NCBI GenBank assembly: GCA_018657065.1
Contig: JABHXU010000020.1
Coordinates: 62,001-126,000 of the forward strand
Reading direction: 5' to 3'
Source of the DNA: an archaeon
GTDB taxonomy: Archaea; Nanobdellota; Nanobdellia; Woesearchaeales; GW2011-AR15
DNA: 64,000 nt
Below, piece by piece: positions 26,055 to 34,343 of this stretch. The position numbers and the translations under genes were made by a program. The notes under the pieces were generated by a model. The model did no database searches, was not told the DNA's origin, and saw only the letters and a list, made by a program, of their open reading frames with translations. How positions within the stretch are numbered: position 1 is the first letter of the stretch; each line of letters begins with the position of its first letter.

Positions 26055-26453
26055 TTAAATATCTGATTCTTCTGTTTCTTTTGTTCTATAGATTTCAGCA
26101 AAAGCAGGTGTTACAATAATATAATCATCACCAAAACCTGCAATATCTCCATCTGTAGCATCTGTTGTCTTTTTAAGCTTGTTTATGGCTCTTTTTAATT
26201 CAACAATGTCTTTTTCTTTTAAGGGTTTAATATTAACTAAACAAACAGTACTTCCTTCTCTAAGTGAATCTAGAACTTGTTTAATATCAGAAAAATCTTC
26301 TAATATAAATGGTCTAACAATAACTTTTCTTGAGCTTGATCTTTTAATGTTTGTATCTAGTTCTAAGTACTCTTCTTCAAATTCGTCAGAGTCGTCATCG
26401 TCGAAACCCCAACTTTTTACCTTCTCTTTTACTGATGAAATAAATCTTTTCAT
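26055..26453 (-). CDS. sepF: cell division protein SepF, archaeal type
   Basis: 132 residues. An N-terminal amphipathic stretch (MKRFISSVKEKVKSWGF) suits a membrane-targeting helix, an acidic linker follows, and the C-terminal half is the SepF fold (KVIVRPFILEDFSDIKQVL, GSTVCLVNIKPL, GFGDDYIIVTPAFAEIY). In archaea, SepF anchors FtsZ to the membrane. A strong GGAGGG ribosome binding site precedes the ATG. It runs opposite to the pilus operon and converges on it with 59 bp between. No ftsZ is in the window. Confidence 0.9.
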   Translation of the reverse strand: MKRFISSVKEKVKSWGFDDDDSDEFEEEYLELDTNIKRSSSRKVIVRPFILEDFSDIKQVLDSLREGSTVCLVNIKPLKEKDIVELKRAINKLKKTTDATDGDIAGFGDDYIIVTPAFAEIYRTKETEESDI

Positions 26454-26515
26454 ATTTAACCCTCCAAATTAGACTATGATTATTCTATATTTAAATATTC
26501 TTTTTTTTTTAAATG

Positions 26516-26730
26516 TTACTATATCTAAGAGATATAGAACATTCAAAAACCTTTGAGTTTTTGAAAATGTATCGAAACAACATTAGGTTGTTTCGAATAT
26601 TAGATAACCTTTTGTTATCTAAATTACTATATCTAAGAGATATAGAACATTCAAAAACCTTTTGGTTTTTAAAAATGTATCAAAATGAATTTTTTTATTT
26701 CAAATATTCAACAATGAAATATTATAAAAT
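26516..26730. repeat. duplicated hairpin array upstream of sepF
   Basis: A 108-bp unit starting at 26516 is repeated from 26624. The first unit holds four near-perfect hairpins in a row: CTATATCT/AGATATAG (26519-26537), TTCAAAAAC/GTTTTTGAA (26542-26565), TCGAAACAAC/GTTGTTTCGA (26572-26596) and TTAGATAAC/GTTATCTAA (26600-26622). In the second unit the first hairpin is kept exactly (26627-26645), the second is altered but still paired (AAAAACC/GGTTTTT), and the third and fourth have decayed. It fills the gap between the amidohydrolase-like gene and sepF. A reading frame spans it, but the symmetry explains the sequence better. Confidence 0.85.
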
Positions 26731-27810
26731 TTAATAATCTGCAAAAATATTAAAAACTTTGTCTGATAATTCATTCATTTTTTGTTCATTTACTAGTTTC
26801 CTATTCTTTGACATATACATTTTTTTGTTTATTTCAAGAGAACAAGTGAATACATTTGGATATTTATTGTGAAATCTTTGTAAAATATAACCTCCACTGT
26901 AGGGTGCATTAAATTCAACACTACAAAAACAAAGCATTTTTGCAAATTTTTTTTTAAAATGACTAACTATTGGCATATAAAAATTAGGTACAAATTTTAC
27001 ACCAAAACTAATGTCAGGTCGACCTTTCCCATCCCTCATAGAATGTCCATCAAATATAATATTGAATTTGTGTGTTTCAATTAATTGATCTAAAATAAAA
27101 TAAAATTCATTATATCCTTTCATAACCCAATCTTTTTCTTTTTTACTAAGTTCTGTTTTCCATAAATCTTTTATCCAGGATTCTGAATTCTTACTATAAA
27201 TTGCTTTATTAGGTCCTCTATTGTAATCACAAATGAATCTTGACATTTTATTATCTATCCAAATTCCTGCTTTTTTCAAAACCATGTTAGAATATATCTT
27301 ATCTGTAGCAATATCTTCTTCAAGATATCTTGTTTGATTGGAAATATGTTGTTTTTCTTTTATGTTCTTAGGCATCCATGTTCCAGAATGAGTTGTAAGA
27401 AGTAACATATTAAACTGATTATGTTTATAATTATCATATATAATTACTCCTTTCTTAGTTATTGTCATATTCAACGTTTTATTTATTTCATAAACTCGTT
27501 CAATATCACTTTTTACTATATTATAAAGATCTAGATCTATAAAAAAATCTTTAAAATATCCTTTATTGCGATCACGATGTAACTCATAAATTGAACCATG
27601 CAATAAATTTCCTAGAACCTTATAATACTTTAATATGGAAATAAAATTAAGATATGGATCATCTTCAATTTTTTTTGTAATTTTTTTTAAAAATTCAAAA
27701 AGAAAAAATCTTTTTGATAAGCCAATTGTTATTGAAGAGGTTTTAGGATCTATAATTATTGGACTAATCTTTTCGAATAAATCAGTCCATTTTGGTTTTT
27801 TATAATCCAT
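26731..27810 (-). CDS. N-formylglutamate amidohydrolase family protein
   Basis: A 359-residue protein. The C-terminal two thirds carry the family motifs in order: LLLTTHSGTWMP, a DNKMSRF/CDYNRGP segment, FDGHSM, PDISFG, NAPYSGGYILQRF and a closing SLEINKKMYM. Members bind zinc and cleave N-formylglutamate or act on other amides. The first 100 residues are not recognised. No histidine-degradation gene is nearby, so the substrate may differ. A TATA-like box lies about 40 bp upstream. Confidence 0.78.
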   Translation of the reverse strand: MDYKKPKWTDLFEKISPIIIDPKTSSITIGLSKRFFLFEFLKKITKKIEDDPYLNFISILKYYKVLGNLLHGSIYELHRDRNKGYFKDFFIDLDLYNIVKSDIERVYEINKTLNMTITKKGVIIYDNYKHNQFNMLLLTTHSGTWMPKNIKEKQHISNQTRYLEEDIATDKIYSNMVLKKAGIWIDNKMSRFICDYNRGPNKAIYSKNSESWIKDLWKTELSKKEKDWVMKGYNEFYFILDQLIETHKFNIIFDGHSMRDGKGRPDISFGVKFVPNFYMPIVSHFKKKFAKMLCFCSVEFNAPYSGGYILQRFHNKYPNVFTCSLEINKKMYMSKNRKLVNEQKMNELSDKVFNIFADY

Positions 27811-27950
27811 ATAAATAATATATCTTTGTTTCTTTTAATGTTTTTGGATATTTATAAAAGAATATAACTCAAAGCTAGGAACAATTTCATTGTTTTAGAA
27901 GTAAAAAAAATAAATCATAAAAAAAAGAGGAAGTATTAAATTTAAGTTTG

Positions 27951-29033
27951 TTACAATAATAGATCTACCATCTCTTTGTTTAATCGAACACTTTCATAAC
28001 CACACTTGATACTTGCAACTCTAGATGCATAATTTCCAAATTCTTCAAGTAATTCGGGAGATTGTGAAATTTTAGTTAATTTTTCTAAATCACATATTGC
28101 TCTATCATTATCACCTATAGTTTCAAAAACTTTAGACATAAATGCTGCGATATATGCATCACCAGCACCAATTGTTGTTCCTTTTTCAATATCTAGATTA
28201 TCTATTCTTGGGATATCAATTCTTTGAACTTGGTCTTGATCTTGATAAAAAATTGCTGACCCATCACCACCATAAGTTTCTAGTAAGATTTTTGTACCAT
28301 TATTCAAGAAATATTTTCTTTCTTGATCTTCTTTATCATGTCTTTCAGATTTTTTTCTACTAAACAACATTACATCATATTGAGCTCCTTGTTCAACACT
28401 TTTTTTTGTGGAGTCAATAAACATACTATAATTTGCAACATCATAAACAGTTATTGCACCTTTTTTAACTGCTCTTAAAGCTCTTTGAGTAGCTTCATAT
28501 TTTTGTTCTCTAAGTTCATATCCACTAGTAAAAAAAACATCTGCTTTTGAAATATGACCTTCTAAAGTATCTCCGTGAGAACTTATTTCAAGTTGTTCAG
28601 GTAAAAGGCCATTTGCAGCATTTTCATTATATACAAAATTATTTTCTGCACCATCAATTCCAGCTAAAGTATATGTTTCTTTTGTTGGATCTACAATTAA
28701 ATGAATATTAACATTTTGAGGCATACTATTTCTAAATTCTTCTTCAAAATTTCTTCCTATTGGGGCAATATAATGTAAATCTAAATTATTTGTAAGAAAA
28801 CTTAAATTAGTTGCAATATTTGCCATGTTACAACCTGCTGTAAAAGGAATCTTTTTTTCAGTTATAAAAAAAGGAAGTAAATCTGTTAATTTTTCTCTAT
28901 GTTCTTTATTATTGTCAAAATCTCCAATTTCTTGACTCCTATAAAAAGAAGTTAACCATTCATTAACAGTTTCTAAATCTGTTAAGGCATCAACTAGAAC
29001 ATTTCCCCATAAAACAACTTTTTTATGCTGCAT
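27951..29033 (-). CDS. PfkB-family carbohydrate or nucleoside kinase
   Basis: 360 residues. The first PfkB signature region is loosely kept (TAGCNMANIATNL), and the second is clear near the C-terminus: GTTIGAGDAYIAAF, where the aspartate is the catalytic base and GAGD forms the anion hole. The fold is ribokinase-like, phosphorylating a sugar or nucleoside with ATP. Substrate cannot be assigned. It is divergent from the TctA-like permease with promoters in the 78-bp gap; shared control is possible. Confidence 0.88.
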   Translation of the reverse strand: MQHKKVVLWGNVLVDALTDLETVNEWLTSFYRSQEIGDFDNNKEHREKLTDLLPFFITEKKIPFTAGCNMANIATNLSFLTNNLDLHYIAPIGRNFEEEFRNSMPQNVNIHLIVDPTKETYTLAGIDGAENNFVYNENAANGLLPEQLEISSHGDTLEGHISKADVFFTSGYELREQKYEATQRALRAVKKGAITVYDVANYSMFIDSTKKSVEQGAQYDVMLFSRKKSERHDKEDQERKYFLNNGTKILLETYGGDGSAIFYQDQDQVQRIDIPRIDNLDIEKGTTIGAGDAYIAAFMSKVFETIGDNDRAICDLEKLTKISQSPELLEEFGNYASRVASIKCGYESVRLNKEMVDLLL

Positions 29034-29111
29034 ATATCCTGGGTTTTTAAGTTATATTTAAGTCTTAGTGTAAGAAATATTTATTAACATATTATTAATT
29101 TATTATGTTAA

Positions 29112-30308
29112 ATGGTCTTTGAAATATTTTTTGTTTTATTCCTAGGAATCTTAATAGGAATAATAACAGGCTTAGTTCCTGGAATACATGTAAATTTAGT
29201 TGCAACAACATTATTTGCCATATCACCAATATTATTAAATTATTTTGAACCTCTCTCTCTAGCTGTATTTATTATCTCATTATCATTAACCCATTCATTT
29301 CTTGATACAATTCCTTCAATTTATCTAGGTGCTCCTGAGAATGAAAATGCTTTATCAGTTTTACCTGGTCAAAAAATGTTACTTCGAGGTGAAGGATATC
29401 AAGCCGTAAAAATAACAATTTTAGGAACCTATGTAGGATTAATTACTGCAATCATTTTAATTCCAATTTTTATGTTTATAGCAAAGTCCGTTTATTCATT
29501 TCTTAAACCTTATCTTGTTTATCTCTTAATTTTACTTATTAGCTACATGATTTTAAAAGAAAAACAAAAATTTTGGGCTTTTTTGCTGTTTTTTATTAGT
29601 GGAACACTAGGAATAATTGTTTTTTCTATTCCTAATCTTAATGAACCTCTTTTTCCAATGTTGTCGGGAATTTTTGGATTATCAGGATTAATTATTAGTT
29701 ATTTTGAAAATACAAAGATTCCATTTCAAAGAATTAATCAAAATATTAAACTTAAATATAAAGAACTAGTTAAAGCAATTATAGGAAGTTCTATTGCAGT
29801 ATTTTTAATTCAATTTTTTCCAGGTCTAGGTCCTGCTCAAGGGGCAGTAATATCAAACCAGATTGTAAAAGTTAAAAATAGAGGATATTTAGCACTTGTA
29901 GGAGCAATGGGTACAATGTCAGTTGTTTTTTCTCTAGTTACTTTCTATGTTTTAGGAAAAGCTAAAGACGGAACAATTGTTGTTATTAGTAAATTATTAG
30001 AACTAAATCACAAATCATTTCTCTTATTAATTACCACATTTATTGTGAGTGGTTCAATTGCTGTATTTTTAACACTTTTTTTTGCAAAGATATTTTCTAA
30101 ACTAATAGGAAAAATCAATTACAAATTACTAGTTTTAAGCATAATTAGTTTTATTTTTGCTATGACAATTATTATAAATGGTTGGATTGGAATTATTGTA
30201 TTAATTACAAGTGCATCGATTGGACTTATAGCTCCATTAAAAAATATTGGAAGAAACCATGCCATGGGATGTTTGATATTGCCTGTTTTAATGTATTTTA
30301 TTTTATAG
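29112..30308 (+). CDS. TctA-like (DUF112-type) membrane permease
   Basis: A 398-residue protein with about ten membrane segments. The motif TGLVPGIHVNLVA near the N-terminus is the glycine- and proline-rich signature of the TctA permease of tripartite tricarboxylate transporters; a second one, FFPGLGPAQGAVISN, occurs in the middle, as expected for a two-repeat transporter. Archaeal members are shorter than bacterial TctA (about 500 residues) and lack TctB/TctC partners, as here. The transported compound is unknown. Its end overlaps the convergent gene by 11 nt. Confidence 0.83.
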   Translation: MVFEIFFVLFLGILIGIITGLVPGIHVNLVATTLFAISPILLNYFEPLSLAVFIISLSLTHSFLDTIPSIYLGAPENENALSVLPGQKMLLRGEGYQAVKITILGTYVGLITAIILIPIFMFIAKSVYSFLKPYLVYLLILLISYMILKEKQKFWAFLLFFISGTLGIIVFSIPNLNEPLFPMLSGIFGLSGLIISYFENTKIPFQRINQNIKLKYKELVKAIIGSSIAVFLIQFFPGLGPAQGAVISNQIVKVKNRGYLALVGAMGTMSVVFSLVTFYVLGKAKDGTIVVISKLLELNHKSFLLLITTFIVSGSIAVFLTLFFAKIFSKLIGKINYKLLVLSIISFIFAMTIIINGWIGIIVLITSASIGLIAPLKNIGRNHAMGCLILPVLMYFIL

Positions 30309-31185
30309 GCTGTCTTTCTCCATTAATTGTTCTATAGGCTTTGGCCCTCTTCATACCTTTGACATTAGATAAAACATCAACTATTGTTTGGTATGTACCA
30401 GAAAGCTGTTCTCCAAAATTTCTCTCCACATTAAAATCAACTGAAATAGATGCATCCCAGACTCTATAAGGAGCTGAGGTCATTAAAGCGATTTCTTCAT
30501 CTCTTCCTGGTGGTCTATATTCTAAATCAAGTACCCATCCTCCTTCTTGACCTGATATTTGCCATTTATCCTCAAAATCTAAATTCCGTGTTGATGTTTT
30601 TTCAACATTTAAAGCAAAATCTAACCCTTCTGTTTTTAAATTTTCTTGAATCTGATCTGCAATTGATTGCATTTCTGATTCAGGGTTCTCATAGGCAAAT
30701 CCCTCTCCAAATGGAAAAAGAAGACATGATCTCAGAAATCTTTTTATTGGTTTATATGGAGTCCCAACTCCAAGAAAAGATTCATATGTTTGTTCAGATG
30801 AACCTGTAACTTCTCCATGTTGAGCTAATAAATCTCTTAAAGAAACATAATCTCCAAATCTATTTTCTGCAGATGAAGACATTCTTGCTTCTAAAAAAAC
30901 TGTTGAAGGCTCAAGGTAACCTGTTGCATCAACATTTCCAAATCTATATCTTGCTTCAAATTCTAATTCAGGATCTTCTGAAACTAATCTCATCCAATCA
31001 AAATTATTCAGATTCTGTCTATTTAAACCTGCGTTTGCTTGAAAACTATATCCTCTTTCAAACCCAAAGCCCATAACTTCTTTTAGAATTGATAGTATTT
31101 TATCAGTTCCATCATCCTTCATTTCTTTGTTAGAAGGAGTAAATGAAACTACAATTGGTTCATATTCAAACTTTAGCTTTGACAT
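30298..31185 (-). CDS. hypothetical protein
   Basis: About 295 residues, soluble, acidic, with alternating beta-rich segments. I do not recognise the family. The start at 31185 (MSKLKFEYEP) is chosen because a TATA box (TTTATAAA, 31208-31215) lies 23 bp upstream, so translation is probably leaderless; an upstream in-frame start at 31233 would lie beyond the promoter. Its amino acids are less lysine/asparagine-rich than most of the window, like the operon to its right. Confidence 0.7.
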   Translation of the reverse strand: MSKLKFEYEPIVVSFTPSNKEMKDDGTDKILSILKEVMGFGFERGYSFQANAGLNRQNLNNFDWMRLVSEDPELEFEARYRFGNVDATGYLEPSTVFLEARMSSSAENRFGDYVSLRDLLAQHGEVTGSSEQTYESFLGVGTPYKPIKRFLRSCLLFPFGEGFAYENPESEMQSIADQIQENLKTEGLDFALNVEKTSTRNLDFEDKWQISGQEGGWVLDLEYRPPGRDEEIALMTSAPYRVWDASISVDFNVERNFGEQLSGTYQTIVDVLSNVKGMKRAKAYRTINGERQPIK

Positions 31186-31207
31186 ATTAAGAAGTATAAA
31201 AGTGGAG

Positions 31208-31215
31208 TTTATAAA
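31208..31215 (-). promoter_or_regulatory. TATA box deciding the start of the 30298-31185 gene
   Basis: TTTATAAA lies 23 bp upstream of the ATG at 31185, the standard archaeal distance for a leaderless transcript. It shows that this gene has its own promoter rather than being read only from the upstream operon. Confidence 0.55.
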
Positions 31216-31246
31216 TGTTTCGTTTTTTACCACTTAAAAGTAACAA

Positions 31247-31753
31247 TTATTTTGTGGTATCTCTTAAAGTAGTCACGTTTTCTGACTCGGCGTGTTTTAA
31301 TGCTAACATTTCTTCAACAAGAGATTCAATTGTATCTCCTTTTGTTAAGTCCCCTATTTGAAGATTTTGATCGCTTTCTTTTGGGTCTGTCCATATTTTT
31401 CCATCTGCAAAAGCCCATAATCTTGCTGGAAAACTTTCTGTTGATCTTGGTAAAACAAAAATAGGTATTTGAGCACCAGATTCTTCAACAATACTATCTG
31501 CTTCTGCGGCTTTTTCTCTGAATTTATCATCATCTACTCCATATAATGCACTGAAATCATACTCTTGTCTTCTGGCAGCAAGTATGTTTGCAAGATTAAT
31601 TGGTCTATATTGAGAAATAAGCCAATAACTTGCTCCAAGATTTATAACCCTTTTTGCTAAATCCGGAAGTTCATTTACACTTAATGAAGTAATGAATGAA
31701 TTAACTGCCAAATGTTTTCCCCATTTTTTTACTGTTTCAATACCTTTGTTCAA
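31247..31753 (-). CDS. possible C-terminal remnant of a radical SAM-type barrel
   Basis: 168 residues from a TTG start that overlaps the preceding 57-residue frame. HLAVNSFITSLSVNELPDLA and LGASYWLISQYRP resemble the fourth and fifth strand-helix units of radical SAM barrels, and the later FADGKIWTDPKE resembles their C-terminal strand, but no CX3CX2C cluster motif exists. It may be the back half of a broken radical SAM gene, or an unrelated domain. Last gene of the eight-gene operon. The family call is tentative. Confidence 0.5.
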   Translation of the reverse strand: MNKGIETVKKWGKHLAVNSFITSLSVNELPDLAKRVINLGASYWLISQYRPINLANILAARRQEYDFSALYGVDDDKFREKAAEADSIVEESGAQIPIFVLPRSTESFPARLWAFADGKIWTDPKESDQNLQIGDLTKGDTIESLVEEMLALKHAESENVTTLRDTTK

Positions 31754-31923
31754 AATTTCGTGATAACCTCTCCCTCTTCTTCTTCTAAAAACTCTGAAAC
31801 AACAGAAACAGTTGCAGGAATATCTCTCTCTTGAAATAGAGCTATAACTGCTTCAAATTGTTCTCTTTCTTCAGGTCTCAACATATAATCGTCGAGTCTG
31901 ATTGCTACATTGATTTTTTTCAT
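31750..31923 (-). CDS. 57-residue frame resembling the start of a deacetylase-like barrel
   Basis: The ATG overlaps the methyltransferase stop as ATGA, and its own stop overlaps the next TTG start, so it lies inside the operon. NVAIRLDDYMLRPEE followed by an amphipathic helix and IPATVSVV resembles the first strand and helix of polysaccharide-deacetylase or DUF2334-like barrels (IRLDD). It stops after 57 residues, far too short for such an enzyme. It may be a truncated gene next to another fragment, or a real small protein. Confidence 0.5.
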   Translation of the reverse strand: MKKINVAIRLDDYMLRPEEREQFEAVIALFQERDIPATVSVVSEFLEEEEGEVITKF

Positions 31924-32657
31924 AGTTTTCTAGCATATGTTATTGAATGTTGTTTACCTAGTATTTCCCATTCTGGTGAGGCTGAAACTGTATCTTCAAT
32001 AGCCTTAATTGTTACTTTTTTACCATAAGGTGCGACACTATCATGGAATGCAACAAAACCTCCTTTATTAACTAAAGGTCCATACTTTTCAAAATCTTGA
32101 ACAACTGCATCATAAGCATGATTTCCGTCTATCCACAAAAGATCAATTGGTTTATCTTCCCAATCAATGCTGTGGCTAAATCCTTCAATAAGAGTAACTC
32201 TATCTGTTAAATCATGAAAATCCATTACTGCTTGTACATCTTCAAGAGAAGGCTTATTAAAATCTGCTTGTAGATAAATAGCTTCTTCTCCGTCATCCAT
32301 TGAGACTTGAGTTGCCATTTCACTCGCAAAAGGATCAACTGAATAAACCTGTGAATCTGATATCTCTGCTCCTTTACCTAAAAAATAAGTTGATAATCCC
32401 CCAAAACAACCTATCTCAAATATTGTACTCTCTTCAGGAAGTTGAGTTGCCAAATTATATAATAACCATTTTTCTTCTGGTGCCAATGATCCTCTTATTC
32501 TACCTGCGTTTGTTGTAGGCCAAAGATCCACTTTGTCCTGGCCAGACACAAATCTAGCTTTATCATACCTAAATAACCAGTAGGTATTTAAATGAAACAA
32601 TGCTCTTCTAACTGTATCATCAAATTTGTTTTTTTTACTAATTGGTACTGTTATCAT
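31920..32657 (-). CDS. class I SAM-dependent methyltransferase
   Basis: 245 residues. Motif I is IFEIGCFGGLST, an acidic strand end VYSVDPFA binds AdoMet ribose, and WIDGNHAYDAVVQDFEKYG and GGFVAFHDS match the Methyltransf_24-type catalytic region. Members methylate small molecules, often sugars or nucleoside antibiotics. Position in an operon with a dehydrogenase, phosphatase and synthetase-like enzyme suggests a tailoring role. It overlaps both neighbours by 4 nt. Confidence 0.87.
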   Translation of the reverse strand: MITVPISKKNKFDDTVRRALFHLNTYWLFRYDKARFVSGQDKVDLWPTTNAGRIRGSLAPEEKWLLYNLATQLPEESTIFEIGCFGGLSTYFLGKGAEISDSQVYSVDPFASEMATQVSMDDGEEAIYLQADFNKPSLEDVQAVMDFHDLTDRVTLIEGFSHSIDWEDKPIDLLWIDGNHAYDAVVQDFEKYGPLVNKGGFVAFHDSVAPYGKKVTIKAIEDTVSASPEWEILGKQHSITYARKL

Positions 32658-33340
32658 GCTAATACCTCTTTAATTTTGTATAAATCAATTCTTTGAATTT
32701 CTGGATGGTAATCTTCATTGACATTTACTAATCCAACTTGACAACCTAATTCTGCTGCTGGTTGTAAATCAACTGTAAAATTATCTCCTAAAACCATAAC
32801 TTCATTTAGGGATATTCCTTCTTGATGAGCTATCCACTCATACATTTTTCCTTTTGATATATTAGTTGGATCTTCTGGGAAATCTAATGGACAGTAAGTT
32901 GCTTTTATTGAGTCTCTAATTCCCAATACTTCTTGAATCTCAACAGAATATTTTCCTGGTGAAGCTAAAGTTACAATATATATTGGAATTGTTCTTGAAA
33001 TATCTGTAAAAACCTCTGAAAGAATTGGATCAGGTTCTAAAAAATCACTAACATTAATTCCATCTAGGACATCGTGATATCCTGGAATTCCTGTTAAATC
33101 CCCTCTTCTTTGTCTTGATGCAATTTCTAGGCCTAATGATGGAAATCCTTCATAGGGATGTGGGTGGTTTTCTCTTAAGGATTGATAAACTTTTTCAATT
33201 TCTGTTTCTTCAACTGGAGTATTATCAATAATCCATTGTTTTGTTCTTTTTCTAGCTTCTGCTATTAAAGGGTGATGTGCATCTCCTTGTTTAGGTGGAT
33301 ACACTGTTCCATCCTGGTCTAGTATTAATGCTTGAATCAT
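32654..33340 (-). CDS. HAD-superfamily phosphatase
   Basis: 228 residues with the haloacid dehalogenase motifs: DQDGTVY at residues 8-14 (nucleophile and acid aspartates), a threonine in IYIVTLAS, a lysine in SKGKMYEW and the metal site LGDNFTVDLQPA. The cap region between motifs I and II resembles pyrimidine 5'-nucleotidase-like HADs. It probably dephosphorylates a pathway intermediate; with a phosphoribosyltransferase-like gene upstream, a ribose phosphate is an attractive but unproven substrate. Confidence 0.86.
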   Translation of the reverse strand: MIQALILDQDGTVYPPKQGDAHHPLIAEARKRTKQWIIDNTPVEETEIEKVYQSLRENHPHPYEGFPSLGLEIASRQRRGDLTGIPGYHDVLDGINVSDFLEPDPILSEVFTDISRTIPIYIVTLASPGKYSVEIQEVLGIRDSIKATYCPLDFPEDPTNISKGKMYEWIAHQEGISLNEVMVLGDNFTVDLQPAAELGCQVGLVNVNEDYHPEIQRIDLYKIKEVLA

Positions 33341-33342
33341 TT

Positions 33343-34341
33343 TTATTCATCAATTAAGGTCATTGTTGCTATTTTTAGTTCTCTATCATACTGATAAGTG
33401 TCTGATTTCTTTCCTTGCATATCATATAGATTTATTCTATGATTATTTGAATCTGCTACTAGTATTCCATAGTCTTTTCCCATTGGGACTACTCTTGCGT
33501 CTTGAACCCAACAAAAATCATCCTCAAGAGCCATTGTTTGCTGAAATTTATCATCAAACAATAAAACCCTACCATAATGTGTCTTTGAATCCTCTTCATT
33601 TGGATATCTATACCTAGTATCACTAACAATATATCCTCCATTTGCTGTTGGTAAAAAAGAATGTGGATGAGTTAGTCCAGTTACAACTTCTCTAAATTCT
33701 CCTGTTTCAGGATCAATTTCTATTGCTGCACCTTGAACCCATAAAGTTGCATAGTGTTTTCCATTTTGTTCAAAAACACCATTAACATGAGTAGTTTGTT
33801 GAGGAGTCATATATACTCTTTTTCTATGATCAATTTCTTTTTCAATAGTTCTTGTTCTTCCTTTTTGATCTTCTTTAAATCCATGGTCTGTTGCATACCA
33901 TGTGTGTGTTGTATTTCCATATAAATCTGTTCCAAGTATCAAATCTAACCCTGAGCTACTAATCAAAAGACCTTTTTTGTCCTCAGTTAAAGACATATCA
34001 TGAACATCTGCAAGATTGGGATTTGAAAAAGTTCTTACTTGTTTAAGGTCTCTATCATAAACTCTAAGCATTGTACCGTCTCCCCAATTAAGCCAATCAT
34101 CATGTCCTGTTGTTACAAAAAAGTTTTCTCCATCATAATCTGCTCCAAAAGGAGTTCTAACTTGAACTGTTCTTTCAATTGTTTTTGTATCCCAATCTAA
34201 AATATCAATTCTTCCACCTAAATCTAAAGGTTGATGTTCTTCAACTAAGGAAACAACTTCATCATTTCCTGTTTGTCCTTTAGCCCAATGATCCTCAAGA
34301 ACTGAAAATCTATCTGTAAAATAAGTTATAAGTAATTTCAT
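33343..34341 (-). CDS. beta-propeller protein
   Basis: 332 residues with repeated beta-blade patterns: FGADYDGENFFVTTGHDDW, GTMLRVYDRDLKQVRTF, AAIEIDPETGEFREVV, GRVLLFDDKF and ILVADSNNHRINLYD. This resembles NHL/SGL-type propellers. There is no signal peptide, so it is cytoplasmic. Some propellers of this type are enzymes (lactonases, lyases). It lies 2 nt from each neighbour in the operon. Function not assigned. Confidence 0.78.
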   Translation of the reverse strand: MKLLITYFTDRFSVLEDHWAKGQTGNDEVVSLVEEHQPLDLGGRIDILDWDTKTIERTVQVRTPFGADYDGENFFVTTGHDDWLNWGDGTMLRVYDRDLKQVRTFSNPNLADVHDMSLTEDKKGLLISSSGLDLILGTDLYGNTTHTWYATDHGFKEDQKGRTRTIEKEIDHRKRVYMTPQQTTHVNGVFEQNGKHYATLWVQGAAIEIDPETGEFREVVTGLTHPHSFLPTANGGYIVSDTRYRYPNEEDSKTHYGRVLLFDDKFQQTMALEDDFCWVQDARVVPMGKDYGILVADSNNHRINLYDMQGKKSDTYQYDRELKIATMTLIDE

Positions 34342-34343
34342 TT

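Noticed and set aside
26513-26734. 73-residue reading frame with an internal repeat (LLYLRDIEHSKTF twice)
   Set aside because: The repeat is a by-product of the duplicated hairpin array; the sequence is better explained by stem symmetry, and no ribosome binding site is present.
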